This document shows positions 34,806 to 44,090 of a stretch of DNA of 64,000 nucleotides, piece after piece (position 1 is the stretch's first letter; every line of letters starts with the position of its first letter). The DNA comes from JAOZTV01 sp965371805 (lineage in GTDB: Bacteria; Acidobacteriota; Aminicenantia; UBA2199): assembly GCA_965371805.1 (NCBI GenBank), contig CBDUZW010000001.1, positions 62,001-126,000 on the forward strand, given 5' to 3'. The translations under genes and the position numbers were made by a program. Under the pieces are notes generated by a model, which worked only from the letters and a program-made list of their open reading frames with translations, had not been told where the DNA came from and searched no databases.

Positions 34806-35915
34806 ATGAATATTAGAATATTTGAATTGGAGAGAGTACAGTCTTTATTTGAAAACACAGTGGATTATAATCTTACAGAGAGTGGATTTCATCCATATAA
34901 ACTAAATGAATTATTAACAAATGATCAATTAAAAGAGATCGAAAATTCAGTCTTAGGCTATGGACAGACAAATGGTTCCATTGAGCTTCGTAAAAGAATT
35001 GCACATTATTATGATAATTGCACAGAGGAGAATGTCCTTGTAACTAACGGTTCGGCAGAAGCTAATTTTATTGCATGCCATACCCTATTAGAAAAAGGTG
35101 ATGAGGTTGTAATGATGGTCCCAAACTATATGCAAATCCAGGGAATAGCAGAAGAGATCGGCTGTGAGGTGAAATTCTTTCATTTAAAAGAAGAAAATGA
35201 TTGGGCACCAGATCTGGAGGAATTAGAAAATATAGTATCCCAGAAAACAAAGATGATAGCATTATGTAATCCAGATAATCCAACCGGATATACATTAACT
35301 GAAGATGAAATGAAGGAAATTGTCCGGATTGCCAAAAAATTTGATTCCTGGATATATTCGGATGAGGTATACAGAGGAGCAGAATTAGACAATATAGACA
35401 TCCCGAGTTTTTATGGATATTATAATAAGGTAATGGTCAATGGAAGTCTTTCTAAAGCATATGCATTACCAGGTCTCAGACTGGGATGGCTGGTTGGGCC
35501 AATTGCTCTTATAAATGATTCATGGGCATACCATGACTATACTTCAATTTCCTCTGGAATTCTCAGTCAAAAAATTGGAGAGATTGCATTAATTCCAGAA
35601 GTGAAAGAGAAAATAAAAAAAAGAAATAGGACTATGCTGAGAGAAAACCTCGTCTTATGCGAAGAATGGTTGAGTAAGCATAAGAATCTTTTTCACTTTG
35701 TCCCTCCAAAAGCCGGTGGAATGGCATTTATTAGATATAATTTTGATATGAATTCTACTCTTCTAGCTGAGAGACTCAGGAAAGAAAAAAGTGTTTTTAT
35801 ACTGGCTGGAGACACATATGGTATGGATCATTACTTCAGAATCGGCATAGGAGCTGAAAAAGATTATCTGCAAAAGGGACTGAATCTTATCAGTGATTTT
35901 TTGAACAACCTATAA
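34806..35915 (+). CDS. class I/II PLP-dependent aminotransferase
   Basis: A 369-residue fold-type I enzyme. It shows YGQTNGSIELRKRIA, TNGSAEANF, the PLP contacts CNPDNPTGYT and YSDEVYRG, the Schiff-base lysine in NGSLSKAYALPGLRLGWLVG (about residue 215), and the C-terminal arginine in FRIGIG. The LPGLRLGW form resembles capreomycidine synthase- and MalY/PatB-adjacent aminotransferases. Two bases separate it from the OCD gene, so both act in one amino-acid pathway. Substrate unknown. Confidence 0.9.
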   Translation: MNIRIFELERVQSLFENTVDYNLTESGFHPYKLNELLTNDQLKEIENSVLGYGQTNGSIELRKRIAHYYDNCTEENVLVTNGSAEANFIACHTLLEKGDEVVMMVPNYMQIQGIAEEIGCEVKFFHLKEENDWAPDLEELENIVSQKTKMIALCNPDNPTGYTLTEDEMKEIVRIAKKFDSWIYSDEVYRGAELDNIDIPSFYGYYNKVMVNGSLSKAYALPGLRLGWLVGPIALINDSWAYHDYTSISSGILSQKIGEIALIPEVKEKIKKRNRTMLRENLVLCEEWLSKHKNLFHFVPPKAGGMAFIRYNFDMNSTLLAERLRKEKSVFILAGDTYGMDHYFRIGIGAEKDYLQKGLNLISDFLNNL

Positions 35916-35943
35916 ATAAAAAGCTATCATAGTTGGTTATTAA

Positions 35944-38900
35944 TCAGGAAATATTGTGTTTTTTTATTAATTTAGAGAGGTGCATCCGGCTTATCTTTAG
36001 TTCTTTTGCCGTTAGTTGTTTACTATTTTTATTCTTATTTAATGCTTTAACTATTATTGATTTTTCAAAAATGTCCCTTAATTCAAATAGTCCCGAATCC
36101 GGAGAGGATTCTTTGGTTTTTTCATCATTATAGTCATTATAATCAGGATAATATGTAATCACTTCCTTTATCTTTGATTGTAACTCTCTTATATTACCCA
36201 TATATCTGAATTTTATTAAATAATTTATAATATTTTGTACCTCTGCTTCATCTTCAATCTCGAATTTATATTTTTTCAAAAAATATTTTGCAAGAAGAGG
36301 TATGTCCTGCATCCTTTCTCTTAATGGAGGAGATTTTATCTCAAGTCCGGCAATTCTGTAAAAAAGATCTTCCCTGAAGCTCCCATTTTTTGTCATTTCA
36401 ATAAGGTTTCTATTTGTAGCAGATAAAACACGAATATCAATCATCCTTATCTTATTTTCTCCGAGTCTTCGGACCTCACCAGACTCCAGTGCTCTAAGTA
36501 GTTTTGCCTGAAGATTAATAGGTATTTCGCCTATCTCATCAAGAAAAAGTGTCCCTTTATCAGCAGACTCAATAAGTCCAACCCTGTCCTCATTAGCTCC
36601 GGTAAAAGCACCCTTTCTTGCCCCAAAAAGTTCAGCTTCAATAAGTGACTCCGGGATTGCGGCAATATTGACAGGAACAAATGGTTTATTATTTCTTCTA
36701 CTGAGGTTATGGATAGCTTTTGCAATTAACTCTTTTCCTGTACCACTTTCGCCTGATATCAGTATTGAAAAATCATTTGAACTTAGCTTTATTATCTTTT
36801 TTTTAATGAGTTCAATCGGCTTTGAGATGCCAATAATGAAACTCATTTTCGCCCTATTCATAAATTGTCTCGAATAAAAATCGGAAAACAATGATGCATA
36901 TCTTACAAAAAAACTCTTATTCTCAGAATAAATATCAAATTTCTTAGAAGAAGATTCTTTAAAACCCAGGATTAATACACTAAAAAGTGTTTCTGAAATT
37001 TTCCAAGGAATAATTTCAGTGACGTCATATGGATAAAACAATTTTCCTTTGCATTTCATTTTTTTTATATCTTCCGCTGATAAACTAAGAGAAGAAAGGT
37101 CTCTAATTGATTTATCAATCATCTCATTTGAGAGTTCTTTATAATCTGTTTTATTTGCAAAACTAAATAATTCTTTTTTATTGATATATATATTTAAACA
37201 AATATATTCCGCATTAAGTAATTTTTTAATTTCAATTAAAAAAGAGCTAAAGAAATCACTTGGTGTTTTCCAATCTTTATATTCTTCTACCCCTTTTGCA
37301 TTCTCCATAAGATCATTCAGGATCTTATTCTGCTCAAGACTTTTTTTTAATTTTTCAATATTTTGAGAAACAACCCTGCCATTTTTCAGAAAAAAATAAT
37401 ACACTTCCAGGAATAAGCTCTTCTCAGTATTTTCTATTTCATTCTCATTTAAAAAATAGTTAAAGTATAAATAATGATATTCATAGAAAAAATAGTTTTT
37501 ATTTTTTTTACTCAAGAGCGCAGTTATACCTTTCAATATCTTAAAAGCCTTTTTAGATCCCGATATATGGATATAAAAAACGGCCATTTCAAATTTCAAA
37601 CGAGCAGATGAGATAGACTCAATTTTACTAATTATTGATTTTGACCCACTATTATTAAATACATTCTTTAATACTGTAAATACCACTCTTTGATTATTAT
37701 TGCATTTTTTTAAATAATTCTGTTCAAAATTATTTATATCAGATTCTGATAAACTGAAAAATCTTATTCTCAAGGACAATAAAACAGTTTCTATTACACC
37801 ACTGAGAATCCCCTTTATATCAAAACTTTCAATTGCAAGGTCACAATATTTAAGACTTTTATCAATAATATTTTTAAGATATTCCAAATGCGCAATATTG
37901 TATGAGTCAATGGCAATAGATTCTTCCCTTTTATCTTTTTTATCATGAGCTAGAGCTTTTTCCAATAATTCTTTTGCTTTATCCCATTCACCATTAATTT
38001 TATATATTTCACTTAAATTAAATTCACATAAATCCTCTCCATTTCTATTTTTTACTTTTTCATATCTAATAAACGCTTTTTTATACCAGAATTCAGCCTG
38101 ATTAAAATCATCTATTGAATAAAATAAATTCCCAAGATCTAAAGCAAGAGAGGCGGAAAGTAATAAATAATTATTTAATTCTCCATAAAAAAAAGCAAAC
38201 TTATACAAATATTCGGATTTTTCTTTATCACCTGCCTCTCTATAATATTTTGCTATTTGCCCATCTGTTTCAAGTTCTTCAATTTTATATTCATATTTTT
38301 TAAAGTACTCCTTACTTTTAAGTAGTTTTGAAAAAGTTTTCTCTAATTCACCTTTTTTAATCAATCTATCACTAATATGGATATTTGCCAGGTTTGTATA
38401 ATATGGGTCTTTAATTTTACTTAAAAAAACATCTGAATCTTTAGAGTTTCCAAACCTGTCAATAAAATAAAAACTTAGATAATTAAATTCACATTTATAG
38501 TTCTCAGGAATATTTTCAGGCAATTTTTTCAAAATGCCCCCAATCTTCTTATACTCTCTCCTTATCCGGTAAATTTGTGCTGTTTTTAAAAGAGCTAAAA
38601 CACTATTACCATCAATTTTATCAAGCACATTTTCTGCCAGGCTTAACTTCTCTTCAGCAATTAGCATATCAATTAAGTCCTCTATTAACTTTTCGTCAAC
38701 AGTAACATCAATATTTCCTGCTTCAAATTTAGATAATAATTCTGTATACTTGTAATTTGCTTCTAATTTTTCATCTGAACTTTCTATGCCTAATGAATCA
38801 GACTCTTTTTCTGGATAAACTGTATTAATATAATAATAGTTTTTGGGTTTTTCATTTAACTCAAGATCAAATGTAGCGTTTATTCCTATTCCAAAAGATA

Positions 38901-39735
38901 ATAATATAACATTTTTTAACTTAGTCATATTTAATAGATATTTAAAAAAGTTTTCCTCTTCAACAGTGATTTTTCTATCTAAAAAAAAAATGACTGATCT
39001 GATTGATGACTGTAAGATGTATTTCTCAAATTTATTTATTACCTCTAAAAAATCATATTTTTTTGAATTAAACAAAAGTGGATTTTTTTTTATAATATGA
39101 TCTAAAACACTTTTTATTCCCTCATCAATGTTAAAAAAAAGGAAATTATTGGAATAAACACCTGAATAAAGAGCTAATTTAATGATTTTATTTATATGTT
39201 TATTAACAGTATTAATTTTAATTATTGTATTTGAGCTGTTTCTTATGTTTTCAAAATTATAAAGATTAAGAAAATTTGAGCTAAAATCCTTATATTTATA
39301 AATGTAAAAACTATCCTTCATTATTTGAGAATCCATCAATGCCTTAAATTTCTCCCGGATATTTTTTTGACTCAAATCTGAGAAATTATGATGCCTTTTA
39401 AACAGATCAATGATTTTTTTTGTGCCATTGCCAGAGTTTTCTTCAAAAAGCTGTATTTTAAACTTAACAACATAAACGCCTTCATTCTCAATTATTGAAA
39501 ATTTTTCCAGATCAATAAAGTTAATTTTATTATCAATTATAAAATCATTAATTATAATAAATTGAATAAAAAGAATTTCGATGTTTTTTTTACTAAAACT
39601 GTTTATTTTTGTACATTCAAACAGACTCTCTTGTACCAAAAAAAGTTTTATTTCAAATTCGTTAAAACTATGTAAAAATATTTCTTGAAAAAACACAGAT
39701 TTATAATCTAAAATATCACTGATTTTTTCTAACAA
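35944..39735 (-). CDS. sigma-54-dependent activator with long TPR region
   Basis: A protein of about 1,263 residues. The N-terminal 310 residues are unrecognised and may be a decayed ATPase-like domain without Walker A. About 330-760 are TPR-like helices. A GAF-like region covers about 840-950. The AAA+ domain of bacterial enhancer-binding proteins follows (about 965-1,200) with GESGTGKE, the sigma-54 contact GAFTGA, LFLDEIGE and FREDLFYRI. A Fis-type HTH closes the protein (QLTAKELKISRMHLSKLIKKH). It activates sigma-54 promoters, with TPR/GAF as sensor. The start is uncertain: a TTG at 39735 has no ribosome-binding site, and the frame stays open back to the stop codon of the preceding gene at 39814-39816, without any ATG. 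Confidence 0.85.
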   Translation of the reverse strand: MLEKISDILDYKSVFFQEIFLHSFNEFEIKLFLVQESLFECTKINSFSKKNIEILFIQFIIINDFIIDNKINFIDLEKFSIIENEGVYVVKFKIQLFEENSGNGTKKIIDLFKRHHNFSDLSQKNIREKFKALMDSQIMKDSFYIYKYKDFSSNFLNLYNFENIRNSSNTIIKINTVNKHINKIIKLALYSGVYSNNFLFFNIDEGIKSVLDHIIKKNPLLFNSKKYDFLEVINKFEKYILQSSIRSVIFFLDRKITVEEENFFKYLLNMTKLKNVILLSFGIGINATFDLELNEKPKNYYYINTVYPEKESDSLGIESSDEKLEANYKYTELLSKFEAGNIDVTVDEKLIEDLIDMLIAEEKLSLAENVLDKIDGNSVLALLKTAQIYRIRREYKKIGGILKKLPENIPENYKCEFNYLSFYFIDRFGNSKDSDVFLSKIKDPYYTNLANIHISDRLIKKGELEKTFSKLLKSKEYFKKYEYKIEELETDGQIAKYYREAGDKEKSEYLYKFAFFYGELNNYLLLSASLALDLGNLFYSIDDFNQAEFWYKKAFIRYEKVKNRNGEDLCEFNLSEIYKINGEWDKAKELLEKALAHDKKDKREESIAIDSYNIAHLEYLKNIIDKSLKYCDLAIESFDIKGILSGVIETVLLSLRIRFFSLSESDINNFEQNYLKKCNNNQRVVFTVLKNVFNNSGSKSIISKIESISSARLKFEMAVFYIHISGSKKAFKILKGITALLSKKNKNYFFYEYHYLYFNYFLNENEIENTEKSLFLEVYYFFLKNGRVVSQNIEKLKKSLEQNKILNDLMENAKGVEEYKDWKTPSDFFSSFLIEIKKLLNAEYICLNIYINKKELFSFANKTDYKELSNEMIDKSIRDLSSLSLSAEDIKKMKCKGKLFYPYDVTEIIPWKISETLFSVLILGFKESSSKKFDIYSENKSFFVRYASLFSDFYSRQFMNRAKMSFIIGISKPIELIKKKIIKLSSNDFSILISGESGTGKELIAKAIHNLSRRNNKPFVPVNIAAIPESLIEAELFGARKGAFTGANEDRVGLIESADKGTLFLDEIGEIPINLQAKLLRALESGEVRRLGENKIRMIDIRVLSATNRNLIEMTKNGSFREDLFYRIAGLEIKSPPLRERMQDIPLLAKYFLKKYKFEIEDEAEVQNIINYLIKFRYMGNIRELQSKIKEVITYYPDYNDYNDEKTKESSPDSGLFELRDIFEKSIIVKALNKNKNSKQLTAKELKISRMHLSKLIKKHNIS

Positions 39736-39813
39736 ATCTGAGCTGAAGTCTAATACTGTTTCGTCTAACTGATTTCCGGATAATTTCGAAAGGATATCTC
39801 TTTTTCCTATTTT

Positions 39814-42750
39814 TTATCCCCGGTTTAATTTATTATTTATATCTTGAATATCTCTTAAATTAGGATCAATCTCCAATATTTCCTTAACCAATTCCTTTGC
39901 AGACTCTATATCATCACTTAACTCATAACAGCTTATGAGCTCATATTTAATATTCAGATATTCATCATCTTTTCTTTCAGGAATACCAAGTGCCTTTTTA
40001 AACCAGTTTATACTTTCACTATACATTCCTTTAGCCCTAAAACATATCCCTAATAATCCAGCAGAATCAAAGAGTTTTAAAGGATGTTTTGATGATATCA
40101 AAAATTCATGTATAGCTTCCTCCAGAAGCCCCATTTCTTTATAAGCAATCCCAAGATTATATCTTGTATCATAATCCTCTTGTCCGATTTTTTCTTCAAC
40201 ACCTTTTTTGAACTCCTGAAATATTTCCACCATATTCTTTTCAATTGTAGATGTTCTTTGTCTTTCAAGTTCCCTGAGCCAAAACACTATTGCCTCCAAC
40301 TCAATTTTTGCCTTCTCTTCCAAATCAAAATAATTACTTCCATCAAAGACAACTGGATCTCCATCAAACAGATCATCCTCATCAAGTCCTTCAAAAATAT
40401 TGCTCTCATCCAGCTCATCAAAAGGAGAGTCATCGCTAAATGGAGGTTTTGTATCGGAGTCAGTTCCAGTAGAGTCATTCTTATTAAAGACATCACTTAA
40501 AAAACCTTCACTAATCCCAGATTCTTCATCGTTTATATTATCATTAAGAACTACCACTTCTTCAACTTCTAATTCAATTTCAGGTATTTCTTGTATCTCT
40601 TGTATTTCAGGTGCTTCAGATTCTTCTTGTTCAATATTTATTGGGTCGCTAATCTCTATCAATATGCCTGAATCACTATCGCCGTTACTATCATTTTCAT
40701 TATCATCCAGGATCAATGGTCCATCAAGGTGAATCTCATCAGTTATTCCAGTTTCAAGATCAATATTAATGCCACCGTTAACAGAATCTTCCTGTAAAAA
40801 CCCAACACTTGAATCATCAGAATTTATCTCAAAATTATTTTTAGTTTTTTTTGCATTTTCAAATTTCTTGATTGCTTCAATAACCCTCTCATTCCCGTGG
40901 TATGAAGCCTGCAAGTCAGTTATCAATTTTTCTGCTTCATGAAAAAATCTATTTGTAATATGAAAGTTCAATTCTTTTAACAGCTCATCTAAACTTTTTT
41001 TTGTGTCTGCCCCGCTCTTTGTCATCTCATTCACATCTAAGACATTCAAATTGGAATCACTGGCACTAGTTGACGTTTTCGATTTTACTTCTTCAGCAGA
41101 CTTTATAACACTATCTTCATCTGTTAATTCAAAGATTTCTGATGATCCTATTGGTTCAATAATTTCGACTGAATCAGAAGTATGTATGTCGCCCAATTCT
41201 TCATGCACTTCAGATTTTCCAAAATCCAGATTAATATCAGTTCTTTCGTTAGCTGCAAGGTTCTGGGTTACAAGATTATCAGGAGAAAGTTCGATTAGTT
41301 TTTCTAAAAGTTCTGAATACTCGTCATTCATTCCCGTTGTTTTATACAGACCTAATATTACATATCCCTCATCGACTTGTAAAGTTCTGCTATTTATCTG
41401 TTCATAAAGATCATAGAGTTTCAGGCTGATATTCAGGTTACCAGGAAATCTATTTTTCATAATTTTCAGTATCTTCTCAGCTTCAGCAAAATTGCTTATT
41501 TGCATTGCCTCTTCAACTTTTCGAAAATTATGGTTCATAAACTCATCATCAGCACTTATTTCTTCGTTATCATCAATAGTGGTTTGCCCTCCAAGTTCCT
41601 TAAGTTTACTCTCATATTCATAAGGTGTCTCTGATATACCAATAAGCTCTTCTAAAACTTTTTTTAATTTTTCTGTATTATTTGCGGCATCATATACTGG
41701 TATTAGAGACTCTAAAACCTGTATAAGGCTGTTTTTCTTTTTAGACAATTTAAATATTTCAGCCATTTTTTCCCGGACCGGGGCAAAGGAATCATTTGCA
41801 GTGAGAATAAACCTTAAAAGTGAAATGGCATCTTCATATTTTTTTTTATCTACAAAATTATCAACAACAGGAATAAAAAGGTCATAGGTTTTCTCAAATT
41901 CTTTTTGGTTCATATAAACCCGTCCAAGTTTCATAATAACTTCAATTTCCTCAGGATTAATACTGCAAATTTTCAAATAAATCTGTTCAGCCTCTTTTAT
42001 CAAACCTTTATCAAAAAACAGATCCCCTAATATTTTCAATAAATTCATATGTTTGTAAATTTCAGATCCAAAACTTTGGAGAAATTTTATAGCCTCATCT
42101 GTTTTCCCCTGTTTTGTGTAGCTACTCGCAAGTTTTTCCATAAGTCTTTCGTTTTTTACTCTTGAAATAACCTTGGTTAATAGTTCTTCAATTTTTGAAT
42201 ATTCTTTCTTCCTGATTAATATATCAGAGACAGTAAGATACTCCCTGATAGCATCTTCTTTAAGATCTTCCTTTAAGTAATTTTCTGCAAGCAATAACCG
42301 CATATTAATATTACCGCTATCAAATTCAAGGATTTTTTCGTACATTTTTAATGCACTTTTTATGTCGTTTTTCCTTTTATGATCTTCAGCAAGATCAAGA
42401 TAGATCTGTTTTGCCTCAATTGTTAACCCTTGTGCAGAATATAATTCTGCTAATTTATAGGAAACTTTTTCGTTTGATGGATCGATCTTTGTAACTCTTT
42501 TAAGCATAGCAATAGCTTTAGCATGAAAACCTTCTCTTCTATAGAAGTCGGCAATCCAATCAAACTGTTTTACAGCTTCAGGTAAATTTTTTAAATTAAA
42601 TTGCAGATCACCAATAATTCTTCTAATTTCAAGGTCATCGGGTTTAAATTGAATGATTTTTTCATATTCTTTTATAGCAGGAGCAATTTTGCCATTTTTT
42701 GCCAACTTAAGCGCTATTGCGATTATACTTGATCGTTTATCCTTTGCCAT
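39814..42750 (-). CDS. large TPR protein with acidic linker
   Basis: A 978-residue cytoplasmic protein. Residues 1-370 hold about ten TPR units (for example KMYEKILEFDSGNINMRLLLAENYLKE read in order). About 480-790 is a long acidic, low-complexity linker rich in Glu, Asp, Ser and Ile with few folded features. Residues 830-978 return to TPR units ending at KELVKEILEIDPNLRD. Similar TPR-linker-TPR proteins occur in Acidobacteriota, deltaproteobacteria and spirochaetes with no settled function; a scaffold role is likely. The ATG at 42750 has AAAGG before it and overlaps rnhB by 28 bases. Its stop is in frame with the sigma-54 activator that follows. Confidence 0.75.
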   Translation of the reverse strand: MAKDKRSSIIAIALKLAKNGKIAPAIKEYEKIIQFKPDDLEIRRIIGDLQFNLKNLPEAVKQFDWIADFYRREGFHAKAIAMLKRVTKIDPSNEKVSYKLAELYSAQGLTIEAKQIYLDLAEDHKRKNDIKSALKMYEKILEFDSGNINMRLLLAENYLKEDLKEDAIREYLTVSDILIRKKEYSKIEELLTKVISRVKNERLMEKLASSYTKQGKTDEAIKFLQSFGSEIYKHMNLLKILGDLFFDKGLIKEAEQIYLKICSINPEEIEVIMKLGRVYMNQKEFEKTYDLFIPVVDNFVDKKKYEDAISLLRFILTANDSFAPVREKMAEIFKLSKKKNSLIQVLESLIPVYDAANNTEKLKKVLEELIGISETPYEYESKLKELGGQTTIDDNEEISADDEFMNHNFRKVEEAMQISNFAEAEKILKIMKNRFPGNLNISLKLYDLYEQINSRTLQVDEGYVILGLYKTTGMNDEYSELLEKLIELSPDNLVTQNLAANERTDINLDFGKSEVHEELGDIHTSDSVEIIEPIGSSEIFELTDEDSVIKSAEEVKSKTSTSASDSNLNVLDVNEMTKSGADTKKSLDELLKELNFHITNRFFHEAEKLITDLQASYHGNERVIEAIKKFENAKKTKNNFEINSDDSSVGFLQEDSVNGGINIDLETGITDEIHLDGPLILDDNENDSNGDSDSGILIEISDPINIEQEESEAPEIQEIQEIPEIELEVEEVVVLNDNINDEESGISEGFLSDVFNKNDSTGTDSDTKPPFSDDSPFDELDESNIFEGLDEDDLFDGDPVVFDGSNYFDLEEKAKIELEAIVFWLRELERQRTSTIEKNMVEIFQEFKKGVEEKIGQEDYDTRYNLGIAYKEMGLLEEAIHEFLISSKHPLKLFDSAGLLGICFRAKGMYSESINWFKKALGIPERKDDEYLNIKYELISCYELSDDIESAKELVKEILEIDPNLRDIQDINNKLNRG

Positions 42751-43343
42751 CCTTTAATCCTAAAACTTTTTCTATGAAAAAAAGTTTGTCCATTTGATTT
42801 TAACATATTCACATGTTGTCTTGTAGGATATCCTTTATTATTTTTTAAATCATAATCCGGGAAAAGCCTTGACATTTTTGTTATTAGTTCATCTCTGAAT
42901 ACCTTTGCAATAATAGAGGCAGCTGCAATAGAGAGACTCTTAGAATCCCCTTTTACAATACCTTTTCCAGGAATATTTATAAAATCAGGTTTCATGCCAT
43001 CAATTAAAACATAATCTGGAAAAATTTGCAAACTTTTTATTGCCATTATCATTGCTTCTTTTGTGGCAGCCAAAATATTTATTTCATCAATGATATCATT
43101 CCAAATCCAGCCTATAGAATAAGCTATCGAATTCCCATAAACAGATGAGGCTAATTCCAGCCTCTTTTTTGTATTTAGCTTTTTTGAATCATTAAGATTA
43201 TAATCGAGATTTGATGGATCCAATATCACTGCACCTGCTACCACAGGGCCAAATAAAGCGCCCCTTCCAACTTCATCGACTCCACAAACTCTGGAGTTTT
43301 TATTTTTATTTAAATAATATCCTTCTAACTCGTAGTCAGGCAT
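42723..43343 (-). CDS. rnhB: ribonuclease HII
   Basis: A 206-residue protein of family length. CGVDEVGRGALFGPVVAGAVIL holds the first catalytic Asp and Glu, YVLIDGMKPD the third acidic residue, and ASIIAKVFRDEL the fourth. It removes ribonucleotides from RNA-DNA hybrids. The start overlaps the stop of rplS (TAATG) and its end overlaps the TPR gene, so rplS-rnhB-TPR is one transcript. rplS-rnhB adjacency is common in bacteria. Confidence 0.95.
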   Translation of the reverse strand: MPDYELEGYYLNKNKNSRVCGVDEVGRGALFGPVVAGAVILDPSNLDYNLNDSKKLNTKKRLELASSVYGNSIAYSIGWIWNDIIDEINILAATKEAMIMAIKSLQIFPDYVLIDGMKPDFINIPGKGIVKGDSKSLSIAAASIIAKVFRDELITKMSRLFPDYDLKNNKGYPTRQHVNMLKSNGQTFFHRKSFRIKGWQRINDQV

Positions 43344-43864
43344 TACCTAAGTTCTTTCAATCTAGCAGCTTTACCTTTAAGGTTTCTAAGATAGTAGAGT
43401 TTGCTTCTTCTAACCTTTGAATGTCTCTTGATTTCAATTTTCTGAACAAGCTTTGAATTTAAAGGAAATATTCTTTCTACAGCAATTCCAAATGATGTTT
43501 TTCTAACAGTAACAGTTTTTTGTATCAGACTATGCTTTAAGGCTATTACAGTACCTTCAAATATCTGTACTCTTTCTTTTCCACCTTCAATTACTCGATA
43601 ATGTACTCTTACAATATCACCAGATTTTAATTCCGGTAAATCAGTACGAACAGGTGAATATCTTGTCAGATCATCCATTTTATTTGTAATTTTTACCTTT
43701 TTTGATTTTTTTGAAACAGTTTCAACCTTTTTTTCAACTTTTTTTGCTTCTGTTTTTGCTTCAACTTCCACAACTTCTTTTTTTGGAGCTTCTACTTTTA
43801 TCTCCTCTTTTTTTGGAGCTTCTTTAGGTTCAACTTTTTCCTGATCTTTTTTTTCTTCCGCCAT
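43343..43864 (-). CDS. rplS: ribosomal protein L19 with long charged N-terminal extension
   Basis: A 173-residue protein. The C-terminal 110 residues are ordinary L19: LKSGDIVRVHYRV, RVQIFEGTVIALKH, TVRKTSFGIAVERIFPLNS, and KVRRSKLYYLRNLKGKAARLKE. The first 60 residues are an unusual stretch of Lys, Glu, Ala and Val with PKEAP/APKKE elements that L19 (normally about 115 residues) lacks. The extension is in frame, has no internal start with a ribosome-binding site, and the ATG at 43864 is preceded by AGGAG. L19 sits at the 30S-50S interface. A promoter for this gene probably lies in the 226 bases shared with smc. Confidence 0.95.
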   Translation of the reverse strand: MAEEKKDQEKVEPKEAPKKEEIKVEAPKKEVVEVEAKTEAKKVEKKVETVSKKSKKVKITNKMDDLTRYSPVRTDLPELKSGDIVRVHYRVIEGGKERVQIFEGTVIALKHSLIQKTVTVRKTSFGIAVERIFPLNSKLVQKIEIKRHSKVRRSKLYYLRNLKGKAARLKELR

Positions 43865-44090
43865 TTTACTTCTCCTAAGACTATTCTTTCATTAATATAA
43901 AATATAATATTATTAAAACTCAAACGCAAAATATCATTTCGTCGCAAGAGTAAAAAAAATACAATTGTTATTTTACTATTATTTTACATAAATTTCAACC
44001 AAATAATGACAAAACTATAAATTTATGATATTTTATTGCTTTTTACTTAAGGTTCGCATATAAATAAGTTGGGTAATTCCATGGATAAAT

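Noticed and set aside
40400..41407. Plus-strand serine-rich frames opposite the TPR protein linker
   Set aside because: Antisense of the acidic Glu/Asp/Ser linker, which gives Ser/Ile-rich text in reverse.
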